NCBI GenBank assembly: GCA_900239685.1
Contig: OENT01000067.1
Span: 185,468 to 249,467 of the forward strand
Direction: 5' to 3'
Source: Rotaria macrura
Lineage: Eukaryota > Rotifera > Eurotatoria > Philodinida > Philodinidae
Length of the DNA stretch: 64,000 nt
Part shown: positions 1 to 11,903 of the stretch, piece by piece
Layout of the letters: each line of letters opens with the position of its first letter
Position numbering within the stretch: the first letter of the stretch is position 1
Translations under genes and position numbers: made by a program
Notes under the pieces: generated by a model
Database searches by the model: none
Told to the model about the DNA's origin: nothing
What the model saw: the letters and a program-made list of their open reading frames with translations, nothing else

Positions 1-143
1 NNNNNNNNNNNNNNNNNNNNNNNNNNNNNNNNNNNNNNNNNNNNNNNNNNNNNNNNNNNNNNNNNNNNNNNNNNNNNNNNNNNNNNNNNNNNNNNNNNNN
101 NNNNNNNNNNNNNNNNNNNNNNNNNNNNNNNNNNNNNNNNNNN
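1..143. other. Assembly gap (run of N)
   Basis: All bases are N, so this is a scaffold gap of unknown true length. The sequence that resumes at 144 is repetitive, which is a likely reason the assembly broke here. Confidence 0.99.
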
Positions 144-165
144 CCTTCGTAGGGTTTATGAACTC

Positions 166-245
166 AAAGGGTATATGAAAGGGTTTATGAGATTAATAAA
201 CCCTAAAAGGGTATATAAAAGGGTTTATGAAATTCATCAACCCTT
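166..245. repeat. Short tandem repeat, two ~40-base units
   Basis: Two units (about 166-205 and 206-245) both carry AAAGGGTATAT followed by AAAGGGTTTATGA. Further GGGTTTAT copies lie at 152 and 251, and CCCT-type inverted copies sit between them. The array abuts the N gap and may continue into it. It does not match a simple telomere repeat. Confidence 0.7.
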
Positions 246-323
246 TTGAAGGGTTTATTATTCTGCGCGTATTTTTTACAGTGTAGGGAATCGTCATAAA
301 TATTCCCCTCGAGGATTCAACCT

Positions 324-553
324 GAATTCTGAATTCATACATACGTGTATGTATACTATGGGTGTGTTTTTTTGGACAGGGGGTCTAGGGGGTCTTCCCT
401 GAGTTCAGTTGAATTCTGAATTCTGAATTCGAATCAAATCTAAATTCAGTGGAATCCAGAATTCAACTGAACTCAGGGAAAACCCCCTAGACCCTCTGTC
501 CAAAAAAAAACACACCCATAGTATATATACATGCGTATATGAATTCAGAATTC
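324..553. repeat. Large inverted repeat (foldback element)
   Basis: The left arm (about 324-423) and right arm (about 453-553) are near-perfect reverse complements around a spacer of roughly 30 bases. Each arm begins with GAATTCTGAATTC, and the arms share a GGGTGTGTTTTTTT tract and a GGGTCTAGGGGG tract. With no coding capacity it is probably a foldback or MITE-type non-autonomous element. I could not define target duplications. Confidence 0.8.
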
Positions 554-1325
554 AGTATTTAGGTGAATTCATGAAAGATTTACATATATTTGAATTCGGA
601 ATTCAATTGAAATGGGTTTTAGGTGGTATTTTAGTTGGTCATTGAGTGAATCATGGAGAACATTTTTGTTCATCAGGGAACGGAAGTTGTTTGAGTTATG
701 TCGATTATTCAAGCGTTGTCTTTGGTCCGACGTTGTGAAACCAACTTCCTAGGAAAGAGTGAAACGTTTTTTTATTTCAGTTTGAAATGGAATGCCCGCC
801 AGACTTGAAAGATGGTCATTTTTGTTGTTGGATGAGAATAATATCTAACTAATAGTTCAATTACTTAAAAACAAACATATTAGGTTTCGAATTTTTCTCT
901 AGACGTCGAGTTTCATTCACACAGATAACGGAATCTATAGACGAGACTTGGTCTCTTGCAACATAAGAAGTCCTTTTCTTCAATAACTGTTCAATCGACA
1001 AGAACGTTTGTGATAGGTGTGAAGCGATACTCATACCTAGCAGTGGAATGCTAGCTCCTCTTCATTGTCGAAAACAAATCTGAAGTGATGATTAGAGTTC
1101 CTGTCGCAATGGAATTCAGGTGAAAATTGACTTTTTGTTCGAATGAGGTATATTTGGATGAGTTATCAATTTAATGTCTTACAATAACTTGGATTTATAG
1201 ATTGGCAAGTCTGACAGTAGCTTTATCTCAGAATAAGTACTGAATTGTGAGATTGTGTTGATGATTTTCAATATTGTGAACTTCACAAAACAGTATTTTT
1301 AAGCGAATTTCTGATATTAATCATG
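554..1325. other. No gene seen
   Basis: AT-rich sequence downstream of the minus-strand ADP-ribosyltransferase gene. It should hold that gene's 3' UTR. I see no credible reading frame or RNA gene. Confidence 0.5.
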
Positions 1326-2072
1326 CTATAAGCATTTCATGTCCTTCTTACTTGCTAGTGTAGAATTTGGCGGTTCGAGAAGCAAAAATGGTGGAGATAC
1401 TTCACGCAAATGAATAATATATAGATTTTCCATGGTGCTTAAATGGCTAATAACTTGGAAATATGTACATGGTAGAAGCAGTATTTCTTCTTCCTGAGCA
1501 TAATATGTATGGCACTTAATGTCTTTCCCATTCAAACAATCGATCGCGAATAAGGTGCGTGGACCGGATTTGCCCAAATATTGATCATTTTCCAGAACAT
1601 TGATTGCAGTCGTACACGAACTGAATGCCCACCATGTAATATTATCACCTGGTATGTAATGCGAATGTAAATCACCACGTACACCTCGCCAAACAGTACA
1701 ACGGGTTGATGGCAATTTGAACAAAGCAGTAAATAAAAGTTTCAAGTATCGAAACCAAGGGACAAGCTTTTTTCTTTCTTCAAGACGAAGTGTTTGATTC
1801 AGGACTGAATAAAGACTAGGATGAGGAGGATCCCACTCGATTGTGTACAAAACAATAGCAGCTGATTCGTCCTGAGTAAGTTTATCTGCAGGATTTTTGC
1901 ACCTATTCGTTGCTGTCCACACGCGTGAATCGACATCATCGAGCAATTCATGCAACGTTTGAACAGCATCTTTTAATGGTACAAGAGCTGCATTAGCATA
2001 ACCACGCAATGGTGTAAGTGTGTTCAGGTGCTCTTCGCCGGCATCGATAAGACGAGTGTTGTAATGAGCCAT
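1326..2072 (-). CDS. Mono-ADP-ribosyltransferase (ART family, R-S-E type)
   Basis: A 248-residue single-exon protein resembling arginine-specific mono-ADP-ribosyltransferases (PF01129), which transfer ADP-ribose from NAD to protein arginines. The triad is visible in order: VWRGVR with Arg129, a WWAFSS strand with Ser151/Ser152, and an EEE stretch at 194-196 that supplies the E-x-E site. FAIDCLNGKDIK near 175 fits the NAD-binding beta strand that follows. There is no signal peptide or membrane segment, so a cytosolic enzyme is likely. The start gives the longest frame and the stop lies close after the domain. Many copies of this family are known in bdelloid genomes; that expansion is family knowledge, not seen here. 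A short AG-terminated tract sits about 13 bases before the ATG. Family is well supported, target unknown. Confidence 0.85.
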   Translation of the reverse strand: MAHYNTRLIDAGEEHLNTLTPLRGYANAALVPLKDAVQTLHELLDDVDSRVWTATNRCKNPADKLTQDESAAIVLYTIEWDPPHPSLYSVLNQTLRLEERKKLVPWFRYLKLLFTALFKLPSTRCTVWRGVRGDLHSHYIPGDNITWWAFSSCTTAINVLENDQYLGKSGPRTLFAIDCLNGKDIKCHTYYAQEEEILLLPCTYFQVISHLSTMENLYIIHLREVSPPFLLLEPPNSTLASKKDMKCL

Positions 2073-4481
2073 AGCAATAGTGCTGGATATTATTTTTCTA
2101 GCGAATGCAACTTGTTGCTTTTACCCAAAAATTGAGTGCAGAAATTTTCAACGGAATGAAACTTACAATCTTATGTTTATTGTGAACAGAAAAAAACAAA
2201 AGAACACTCTTTAATTTAGATAAAGGGTGTGGATGCAGGTAGCATTCAGAGAAAACGATCGGATTGAAGAATTAGGTGTCATTCAGGCTCTCAGTAGCAG
2301 TATACCTGCTAGCAGAATTATCCTTCAGAATCCATGTGAGACTTGGCGTGAACAAGTTTGTCAGAATAGACTTTTTATCACAAAATGTGTAGATGGGAGT
2401 GTATGGGCTTGATTTTTTCTGTGGATGTGAATTAATGTCGGTTTCAACTTTTTGTATGATCTCATGGGCGTTTTTATGCAAAAGGAGCTATGAAATTTTC
2501 ATCGTTGCCGATAACGTTTGCTTTTGTATCCGGGCTTGTGCTTTTCATACAGGGCGCAATAAAAGCTTTTGTGAATCCCTAAAGTGTTAAATATGCATAA
2601 TGAGGCTCTGGTTTTATATGTTTAGGGCAACTTCTGTGCATCTAACGGTTTCTACCCAAGTGGGACTTCTGAGCATTCAAACAGATTATGTAGACTGGTT
2701 TTGCACGTTTAGCTCGTTTCAATATAGATTTGCATAACGGCACGGTGAGATTTCTTATTTAGCCGTCCATGCGGAGTTGTTTTGCAAATCCGTTCTACAA
2801 AATCTGTATTGTTGTTGGCGCTATTATGTTTGAGTGAGGTTAATGCAAAAAAAACAGGAGTCTAATGAGAGCACAATTGATGCTTACCTGCGTAAAGCTT
2901 CGTAATGATAAGCTGACGGGAATAAAATCGCTACCAAAAATAGTGTGATGAATTTTACCTGTGCACGATTTTTTTCAGTCAACGATTTTGTAGGGAGATC
3001 GTGTTCTTCTTCTTTCTGAATTTATCGCAACGGAAAAAATGATGAGCGATATAGCTTTACTTGAAGGTGAAGAGCGGCAAAGTCGGCGAAAAAGTAAATC
3101 GTGCATCAACATACATTGTAAATCAAATCAGTAGAACACTAAACGAAAATAACGTTTTTGATAGGGCACGAAAGGAAAAAAGGGTTTATTTCCACTTGCA
3201 AATTCATAAATCCTTTTTTTTACAGCGTACAGAGTTTCTTTCCAGTAGATGGCTGTTACGAGAAGAATGTCTGAGAGTAGGTACGCAGATCTCATCAAAA
3301 CAAGCATTTTGCGATGTAAATGATTCATATGGTTTGAATTTATATGCAAATGTGGAAAATGAAAAGAAATAAAGAATGGTCACGAACTAGCATTATTTAT
3401 ATTTTTGCTGGTTTCTGACGGTTATATAGTATTTTCCTGGGATGCTGATCTTTGAATTAAGGGCGAGGGTGTATGGGTCTGTTCATAAAAGATTTAAATT
3501 AACGACTACACCCTTCTCTTTCACTCCGTATAGCTGGAAAAAAAATAATGAATTAACGATAATAATCATGCAAAACAAAACAAAAGGAGAAAAGCCTTTT
3601 CTAGAATGATGGCCGTCTCATAGTGAAAAGAGAGCAAATTCTTTTCAATCTCTTGAAGAAAGAGTACTGTTATTTTACAATATCACTTTCTTGCAAAGAG
3701 ACAAAAAAACTGATCAAAGTTTTAGACAAGTATTGAAGAGCAGAATCACTGCAAATGAGCTCGAAGAACACATGGAGGGGAGGTGAGAATGGATGTCAAC
3801 AGGATGCTCACACCGATACCTCTCATCCTCGTGCCAAACCCACACCAAAACTTACACCATGTTTTTTTCTGTGCACACGAGAAACCCAAGGGAAAAAAAT
3901 GTTAACAGTATGTCGGTACCTTCTCCAATACTTCATGCATCTATAACATGAATTTTTATATTATAAGACGACACAAATTCTTTTGAGTAAAATACAGAAT
4001 TCATATAGTTCAATATTAGGATGGAATAATTGATATTTTAAACGACAGAGATTAAAAAACCTTTTGATTTTGATTAAATTAATTTTTCTAGTTTTCTGTT
4101 ATTTTATCAAAATGTTTCAATAGTCACACTCAGTTTTTACCCATTCTGTTGACACATACAAGTTTTTCTCATCTGTATAATACCGATTTGGTTAGAATCA
4201 AAATTCAGCATATTGCTCACTTTTAACGAAGCTCAGACACTGTTTTGCTGACTTTCTAGAATATAACACTACTTGAAAGCATTTATAAAAAGAGTTAGAA
4301 TGTCTTTATTTGAGTCATGAAATGGCTAAGCTACATGAAAGCATTATAATAGTAGACATTTATGGAAAAATAAATATTAGTTGTATTACATGGAAATAAG
4401 TTGCTAGAATAATATATACGTTGCGAATCGTCGTACATTCCTGATAAAAGTCTTGTCACGGCGTCTAAATCGACGTGTTCA
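2073..4481. other. No gene seen; small frames only
   Basis: The region between the ART and peptidase genes holds only short overlapping frames, such as 3061-3372, none with a recognisable domain. 2600-3000 is slightly richer in G and C. It should contain the ART promoter at the left and the 3' UTR of the peptidase gene at the right. Confidence 0.5.
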
Positions 4482-5621
4482 TTAGTTATCTTGCAATCGA
4501 TTGTATTTTTTCAATATTTCACGAATTCGTTCATGTGGAATAGCATGAACTTTGTGTCCGTGCATTCCTTCCATTGTTTTTGCTGCAACCATGGCATTTA
4601 AAATGGCTTCTTCTGTTGCTTGAGTAACAGCGTCAAACAAACCGTCTATTTGTTCATTTGGTAACATTTCTAAATTTAATAAACCAGTTTTTTTGCCCAT
4701 GGCTTGCTGATTAGCTGTTGAAAATGCCACGAAAATATCACCAGAATTATTTTCACCACGCCCTCCTACGAATCCTATGCCAAGGGGTACGCGACTTACA
4801 AGTCTTTTCAATTGATGTGGCAAAAGAGGTGCATCTGTTGCAACAACTACAATGATCGAGCCTTGATTTCCACAATTACTTGTTGTTTTTTCATCAACTA
4901 TCAAATATTCATTCAACATTTCTAGACCTATGGGAATGCCAGCAATCGTAAATCGTTCTCGTTTTCCATAATTAGATTGAACAAGAACACCAACTGTATA
5001 ATCACCAATCTTTCGTGATGACGTACCAACACCACCTTTAAACGCATGTGTAATCATTCCTGTTCCTCCGCCAACATTTCCTTCATCGACACAATCTGGA
5101 CTTGCTGCTTCGATTGCATCGAACACATGTTCTCGCTTAAGATGAAATCCGTATATATCATTAAGGAATCCGTCCCATGTTTCAGCGACAATTGGTAAAC
5201 TTATCGTCGAAGAATACCAACCACTGCTCAGTTGTGATTGAGTTGCGTGACTAGCAACCCACTGAATAGCTGCATCGCGAACTACTCCGATACTATGAGT
5301 ATTCGTTATTGCAATGATTGGTCCAAGTAGACCCGATTCATCAAGCCATATCGTTCCAGTCATCTCTCCGTTTCCGTTCAACGTGTACCATGCACCGAAT
5401 GATTGGTTTTCTCCAACATTACTTGATAGGTTTTTTCCTCGAGGTAGAACAACAGTGACACCTGTTCTAATAGATTTTTGACCGATTGACGAATCTGCTA
5501 AATTTTCAATAATCGTGCGATGTCCTACTTCTACACCACGAACATCAGTGATTGAATTCAAAGGACCTGGAGTCCCTTTGAAAGGAATGCCAATATCACG
5601 TGCACGAAGTCTTTTCGACAT
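4482..5621 (-). CDS. DmpA-family N-terminal nucleophile aminopeptidase (peptidase family S58/P1)
   Basis: A 379-residue intronless protein matching L-aminopeptidase/D-Ala-esterase DmpA and beta-peptidyl aminopeptidases. These self-cleave into two subunits and release N-terminal residues from small or unusual peptides. The cleavage site is recognisable as Gly254-Ser255 in GSIIVVVATDAPL; Ser255 would become the catalytic N-terminal nucleophile. Other family marks are the RARDIGIPFKGTPGPLNSIT start, DVRGVEVGH at 26-34, EGNVGGGTGM at 180-189, Asn217 in VQSNYG, and GENNSGDIFVAFSTAN at 289-304. Length is normal. No secretion signal is seen. Bacteria and some fungi are the usual owners, and a full intronless copy beside a repeat-rich end suggests horizontal acquisition, although it has taken on the AT-rich codon use of its neighbours. 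A splice-acceptor-like TTGTAG lies 8 bases before the ATG on the minus strand. Confidence 0.93.
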   Translation of the reverse strand: MSKRLRARDIGIPFKGTPGPLNSITDVRGVEVGHRTIIENLADSSIGQKSIRTGVTVVLPRGKNLSSNVGENQSFGAWYTLNGNGEMTGTIWLDESGLLGPIIAITNTHSIGVVRDAAIQWVASHATQSQLSSGWYSSTISLPIVAETWDGFLNDIYGFHLKREHVFDAIEAASPDCVDEGNVGGGTGMITHAFKGGVGTSSRKIGDYTVGVLVQSNYGKRERFTIAGIPIGLEMLNEYLIVDEKTTSNCGNQGSIIVVVATDAPLLPHQLKRLVSRVPLGIGFVGGRGENNSGDIFVAFSTANQQAMGKKTGLLNLEMLPNEQIDGLFDAVTQATEEAILNAMVAAKTMEGMHGHKVHAIPHERIREILKKYNRLQDN

Positions 5622-8413
5622 GTTTACTCTACAATATATGAGAGAAATATTTCGTTAGGTGCATTTACGAGTATTTAGTCTTTTTTTCTTTTCTAACAAC
5701 TTCAAAACAAATGCAAACATCTATAGAAAAATCTCTTTTTATATAGTCTGCTATGAACGCGCTGGAAGAATCATTATTTTGAATTCGTATTAAAAAGAAT
5801 GTCAATGAACCAAGTATTTCAAATTTCGTTTCAGAAACGAATTGTACAAAATACTTGAATCTTGTTGTCACTAGAAAACTACTTTTCTATCAAAGTCAAA
5901 TGAGGGGTCGATCTACTCTGAATTCAAAGTTCAGACGACTAGAAATCTCTTTCTTGCACGTGACAATACCTTTGTCCAAATTTAGAACAGATATCATACA
6001 AACAATGCACCAATGAGAGTAGAATGAAAACGAATGATTGTGACAGATTCGATGGCATGGATTACTTTCGCAATACATTATGAACTCTCAGAATTCTTTA
6101 TCATGCCGTTCAATTTATCAGTTATATACTTCAGCTTAAAACAAAGCATGCGAAAAAAATGATTTTCCTTTCGTCATTCAAGTCTTCGCAAATTTATTTT
6201 GATGTACCTAATCTATAGTCCATCACATCGCGTGAGTATCGATGGCAACATTTATAGGGGGACTTCATCAAGACATGCACATTATTTTATTTAATAGACT
6301 ATAGCAATTTTTCTAATAAGACGAATATTCAAAGCAAGAAGGATGTCTATAACATTGACGGCGACTGATACAAACTGTACATTACATTCAACTTAGGAAA
6401 AACTAGAATATGCGGGAGTAAGAAGAGTACGAAGTGAACTCGCACTTCAAATATTCTTGGGCACTTGCCTTCAAAGTACTTCTGTCATTGCACAGAGATC
6501 AACTGAGGATTGAATTCTACATATTTTCATACATATATGTATATATATCAAAATATGATACTACATTGGAAGGACTTTTCGTGAGAACTACTATTGTTAA
6601 TGATTCAAACAGAAACAGAGATAGGATTAATTTTTAACACGTAATTCTCGGCTCAAACTACTTATTATGAAGGTTGATTTGCATAGATAGGATACAATGT
6701 TAAACCTTATCTCTTAGTTTAAAATGCCATATAACTTGATGATATGTGATATAACTTATTCGTAAATGCACAATATTTGTAGATTCTACTAAAGAAAAGT
6801 AAAAAGACAAGTAATTCTGTCAATAATGTTGATAGCGGCATCACGTAAAAGATTGTGCTTTAAGGTTTTCTTACACGCTAAAAACTGGAGATTCTTAAGA
6901 AACCATCCATAAATCCTTAGAGGGTTTTTATATTAATCCTATTCAGTGAAATAATTTTAGTGAATTTCTGAAGATCGAACATGGTTTCTGCAACTTTTGA
7001 AGAAAACACTGCGTCGACCAGAGTCGCATATTTTGCCAAGAAGACTAACTACTTCTAAGGCAATCGATCAGATTCTTTAGAAGAGAATCAGATGAGTGTG
7101 GTCACTCATTATTTATTTTCAATCAAAAAGGTACTGTTTGATGAATGAAATACTAGTCTTTTTCTGGAATAGATTTGTACTTGATACAATGTGTTTTTGT
7201 TCAAGATTTTTATGACAAACATTCGATGAAGTTCTTTTTTATTGAAGCATGTAATTTCAATCAATCTTTATGAGTTCTTTGAGTAAACATGCTTCTTAAC
7301 TCAGGTGTTAAATTTTTCTATAGTGAAAACAATTTATAGAAGTATCTAAACGGAGTTTCCTTTGTAAAATTGATTCATCGAACGATTTCGGTAACAACAT
7401 ATACTGTATCTGATAATGACAAACGTACAAGATAAAAATTCTCTATTATAGTTACTTTGATTTTGAAGTCCTGTGCTTAAGTCACGTATGGATTTTGACT
7501 ATTGAGAATACACGATATGTACTTATTTCGTTTTTGTATCATATGAAGGTCATTAAATCGATGAAGAATGATTTGTCTCACGCGCGAATAGTTTTTTCAT
7601 GAGTCAAATATATGATTTTGATTTTGATTGCATCGAATTCAAAATTCTAAGTATAGGCATTGTCAACAGAGACAAAAGGCAGGATCTTGATATATTTCGA
7701 TCATGCTAAATGAAAATAACTATTTCTGATATAAAAATATCTCAATGAAACTTAATAAACTTTTTTTGTTCTATTTTTTTAGAAACTAATGATACATTAT
7801 TATTTGTTAAAATACATGCATGCAACATGGACATAACATAAATCCAATAATGTTGGTACAGCAAAACACTGCCATCTATTTGAAATTCAACAATATATCT
7901 TCATTTTGACATTAACTCTATCCTAACCAGAAAAAAAACCGAAATAATAAATATGACTTTTTCTAAATGATGATTCAACTTAAAATTATATACATATATA
8001 TATATATATAATGTTTGTGTATATTCGATATGTTGATATCAACATAAGAAATAAATATCGCGATGCAGAATATCTAACTATTTGTTAAAATTTAATGTAT
8101 GTACATATATATATATATATATGTCTTTGTAAGTATTTATTTTTATTAAATAATAATGTCACTGATAAAAAGTTGCCATATCGAACAAGTATGAACCTCT
8201 ACCTATGATACGAAAGAGAATTAGATTGCTTGAGAATATTTCTGTGCGTTCTTCCCTCTTTTTCTCTGTCTGTCTGTCTCTCTCTCTCCAGGACAACGAC
8301 AAGAGAGTAAAGTATTGCATCCTTCTGATTGCTTGCTCACTCAACTGTATCTGTTCCATTGTCGTTACTTTTTATATTTGTATATGTAAAATAAAAGAAG
8401 AATAAGAAATCAA
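5622..8413. other. Intergenic region, no gene seen
   Basis: AT-rich sequence between the divergent DmpA-type gene (-) and SR factor (+). Two TA microsatellites occur at about 7991-8010 and 8103-8122. A pyrimidine-rich TCTG/TC tract lies at 8258-8290, just upstream of the SR gene. The small frames present show no domain. Confidence 0.5.
7991..8122. repeat. Two TA dinucleotide microsatellites
   Basis: Each starts with TACATATATA and continues as TA repeats of about 20 bases (7991-8010 and 8103-8122). Similar TACATATATA tracts occur at 16209 and 45001. These are simple sequence, not evidence of a promoter. Confidence 0.85.
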
Positions 8414-9555
8414 ATGTCTTCAAAAGAGTTATATATTGGTAATCTCGATCCCGATACAAAATCACAAGAGATTAGAGAAATTTTCGAACGATATGGAAGC
8501 ATTAATCGATGTGAAGTTAAATTTGGTGTTTCAGGTAAAATAAAACGATTTATCTTAATTAGTTTTAGTAGAATTTTTCCAATTGAAATTCATTTCTAGC
8601 ATATTCTTTAGCATTTGGTTTTGTGGCATTTGAATCCAGTGAAGATGCCGAGGTATTATAAACTGACTTCATTGTTAGCTATCAAATACTTTAGGGTGAT
8701 TGGTAATTACATACAACTAATTTAATAGAGTCATATCTTGCATTCTTATTTTTTGTTTTGTTTTGATTGTTATTAAACCAAATCCTTTGGCAATGCGGTA
8801 AGTGATATGTCGCCTACGATCTACTTTCATCATCTCGTGGATCAGCCCACAATGCAGTCTCCTCCTCCTATTCCTTCCTCATTTCTCCTTCTCATTCCAT
8901 GATGCATCATCCGAACCGCTCCTACGTCGATGGATTGTTAACGGTACAGATCTAATTTTATTTTTATTACTATTCTTTGTTTAATTTTCTTTTCGTAGTT
9001 AGAAGTTCTTTTATTCAAAACTGAAATATAAAAACTAATAACTTTGAATTTCTTACATTTTTATAGCGTGCTCAGCGAAAAGAACATGGCAGAAATCATC
9101 GTGGTCGGCGTTTGATTGTTGAATTTTCTAAAACAACACCAGGACAAAATGGACGACGTAGTCGGCGTGTGGATGACCACGGATACGTAGGTACACTTAT
9201 TTTAACTAAACGAATGATTTCATCCTAAAAATTTTTAGATGGGCAATGGCATCAGTAATGGACGAGATCGATCAAGGTCGCGTAATCGTGATCATCGCCG
9301 GCGACGTTCACCATCTTATTGTCGACGACCATCAACGTAATACTTTTCCTTTGTTTTTCTGATAGATATTTTCTACATGTTTTCTAAAAATTTATCAGAG
9401 ATCGAAGTAGCAGCAGTGATCGTCATCGGAAACGCGATCGTTCTTCATTATCCCATGAACGTAAGACAAGTTCGAAACGACATCGTTCCTCCTCGGATGA
9501 AGATAATCATCGTAGTTCAAATTCACATACAAATGGAAATAGTAAAAAACGTTGA
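8414..9555 (+). CDS. SR-family splicing factor (RRM plus RS tail)
   Basis: Five exons (8414-8534, 8612-8652, 9067-9186, 9239-9336, 9399-9555) join in frame to 178 residues. The RRM has RNP2 as LYIGNL near the N terminus and RNP1 as FGFVAFES spanning the first splice junction. The final strand (RRLIVEFSK) lies in exon 3, so the 414-base intron 2 splits the RRM without losing residues. The tail is rich in RS, DR and RR dipeptides (for example DRSRSRNRDHRRRRSPS) and ends SNGNSKKR. SR proteins of this one-RRM type select splice sites in the nucleus and are phosphorylated on the RS tail. Exact orthology within the SRSF group is not resolved. The second intron contains a second GTAAGT-type site (8799-8804) that could serve alternative splicing. 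Confidence 0.88.
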
Positions 9556-11903
9556 TTATGATAAAGTTTTATGCGATAACATTTCAATGGTAAATAGAAA
9601 CATACAAAAATAAACAAGTGTTATTTTTGTTTTTTTAATTATGTTTAATTTTTTTGTACTTTAAATCTATTTGTATACATGTGCTTCTTTTCTCCAATGT
9701 AAATAAGTTGTTCTTTTTTTGCGGAAGCACGATCGATATCTATTGAATCATATAATAAATGTATTCTTCATAATGTAGAAAAAGTACAATCGACGTCAAT
9801 TTTTTGGCAGAAGTATGAATGACATAGAAATTAAACTTGTTACAAATGATACTCTTGTTTTACAGTCATCTGTCATTATTAATCCCATTGATCAGAATTT
9901 ATTATTGATAATAAACATTCTAGCTATCAAAAATTGAACGTTAATAGTCAGTCCGGACGTAATACATATAATGAATAGTTTCATAGAATTTTTCTTCAAG
10001 CGCAATAATTTTAGAACTAGACATACATGCTCTTAATTCATAACAGATGCTTGAATGATTTTCACTTTTTTCAAGAAGAATACTTTTCTCTTCACGTCGC
10101 CATCTCTTATACAACCGTAAATATAAACATATGTAGAAAAATATACTTTTTCAATCAACCAAGTACGATTGAAGTGACATAACTCGTTTTATCAATAGTT
10201 GATAAAATCTATTATTGTCAAACAAATTCATTCGTCGTTTTGTTCCTAATTAATGGGCATGCGCGTGACAATCGGAAAGATGATGATAATTTGAGTCATC
10301 GATCTCCAGAGACTGAAGCAATAACTTCGGTTGCATGATATATTTTGCAGAACATCGTTTATAATTTGTTACAATTAGCCATTAAATATTTAGCTATGCC
10401 AATCGTATTAGCCTAGATAATAGTAACTTTATCGGTGGTCTATTTACTTTTTTTACTAATTAATATTAACAATATGACTCTAGTAGGTTATTCTTTAGAT
10501 GCCAATGGTCAATTTATTTCTATCCTCAAATAATTAAATATGCTTTCGAATCCAAAATTTGTTTAGAAAATTTACAATTATCAGATATCAATAAAATCCT
10601 TCGCATTTAGAAAACTGTCATCATGATGAACACTTCTTACGCATAAGATCTAAGTATCTACATTACATCTGTTTTGATTAAAGTAAACGTGCCATAACGC
10701 CTATTGAATTGACGTCAAATTCACCATTCAATTTCTAAGAAATATATTCATGCTTGTCTTCATCATGTGTCTCCTGTGTATAAATTTCATTTCTCTATAA
10801 AAAACAAGTATTAATTATCGAGAATGCTTCTTTGAAATCATTTTAAATTTTCATCAATGTTTATGTAATCTATCACTGTTAAATTTTCTGACATCTATAT
10901 ATTTGAGCGTCATCATAAATTAAAAAGCTCATGATTCTTTTACCCCAATAATCATGCGACAGTCTGAAAATGGAAAAGAGAACGTAGTACGTTCAACGTA
11001 CTACGCTATAGTAGTAATCTTTCTTAGTATTTGTCGTGCATTAATAAAAAGAATAATGCATTTTACTTATTGACATATTGATAAATATAAATATGAGTAC
11101 ATCAAAGTGTTTATTGGATCTTATTGTGTTTTAAAAGTTTTCCAGCAATATTAATTTGAGATAATGCATATAGAGCTTGTATATTTCTTGACCAATTCTC
11201 AGATCTAAAAGAATTTTCTCAGCCACACAACAGTAGACAGAAGACAATTTAAAATGACAGAAAAAAAAAGACTGCGAATCACAACTTTTGCTGTATACAC
11301 ATATATCAGTGCTCGTTCTATCACATAAAGTTAATGAAAATTTTCATTGAAACCAAGAAGACATGATTTTCCAGATAACGAATCAGGATCAAGAGCAACA
11401 TTTTCAGAAATGACTACTTCATATAGTTTAAATCAACAAATATTTTATTTGAACAGAGGAGATCTTCCAGTGACTGGAATAGTCTTCAAAATGTAATGTT
11501 CTCTGAACAGATGTCATTTTTATTTGAAACCTTTATTTTTAGGAAGTTGTACATCATTCACTTTATATCTCAAGGAAATCATCGTTCTTATGTAAGAATA
11601 AAAATACTTAAATATTTTATTGATGTTACTCGGACATAATGTTCGAAAAAAAAATATTCTTTTTAATCATTTCACTTGCGTCAGAGTTAGAATCAGTTTT
11701 CATACACCTATATTATACGCTAATACAAATAAATCATCAAATGGAAATATTGATAATCGAATCGATGGATGACTTGGCATGTTTTACATTTCATTCAAAA
11801 GAAAAACATTTTGAAATAGCTTCGAACTTTGAAATGAATTTGGTTTGTGTTTGTTTGAATTGTTCCAAAAGAAAAAAGAAAAATACGCATGTTGCCATGT
11901 GAA
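9556..11903. other. Intergenic region, no gene seen
   Basis: Convergent 3' ends of the SR gene (+) and SLC25A46-like gene (-) flank 2.3 kb with no credible frame. A short perfect hairpin lies at 10983-11005. A small frame at 11639-11902 is low complexity and unsupported. Confidence 0.5.
10983..11005. repeat. Perfect 11-base hairpin
   Basis: CGTAGTACGTT is followed by one base and then AACGTACTACG, a perfect inverted repeat. It lies between the 3' ends of two convergent genes. No T-run follows that would suggest a specific terminator function. Confidence 0.6.

Noticed and set aside
143..300. Telomere repeat at the left end
   Set aside because: GGGTTTATGA and GGGTATAT alternate with inverted CCCT copies in a 40-base unit, not a short uniform telomere repeat.
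3061..3372. 103-residue open frame
   Set aside because: It overlaps a frame on the other strand, has no domain, no good start context and an amino acid mix typical of translated AT-rich DNA.
7991..8122. TATA-box promoters at the TA runs
   Set aside because: The same TACATATATA microsatellite occurs at unrelated places (16209, 45001), so it is simple sequence.
8653..9066. An extra exon inside SR-factor intron 2 (around 8802-8950)
   Set aside because: Joining 8652 directly to 9067 keeps the frame and restores an RRM of normal length. The candidate frames in between lack an acceptor in the right phase or meet a stop.
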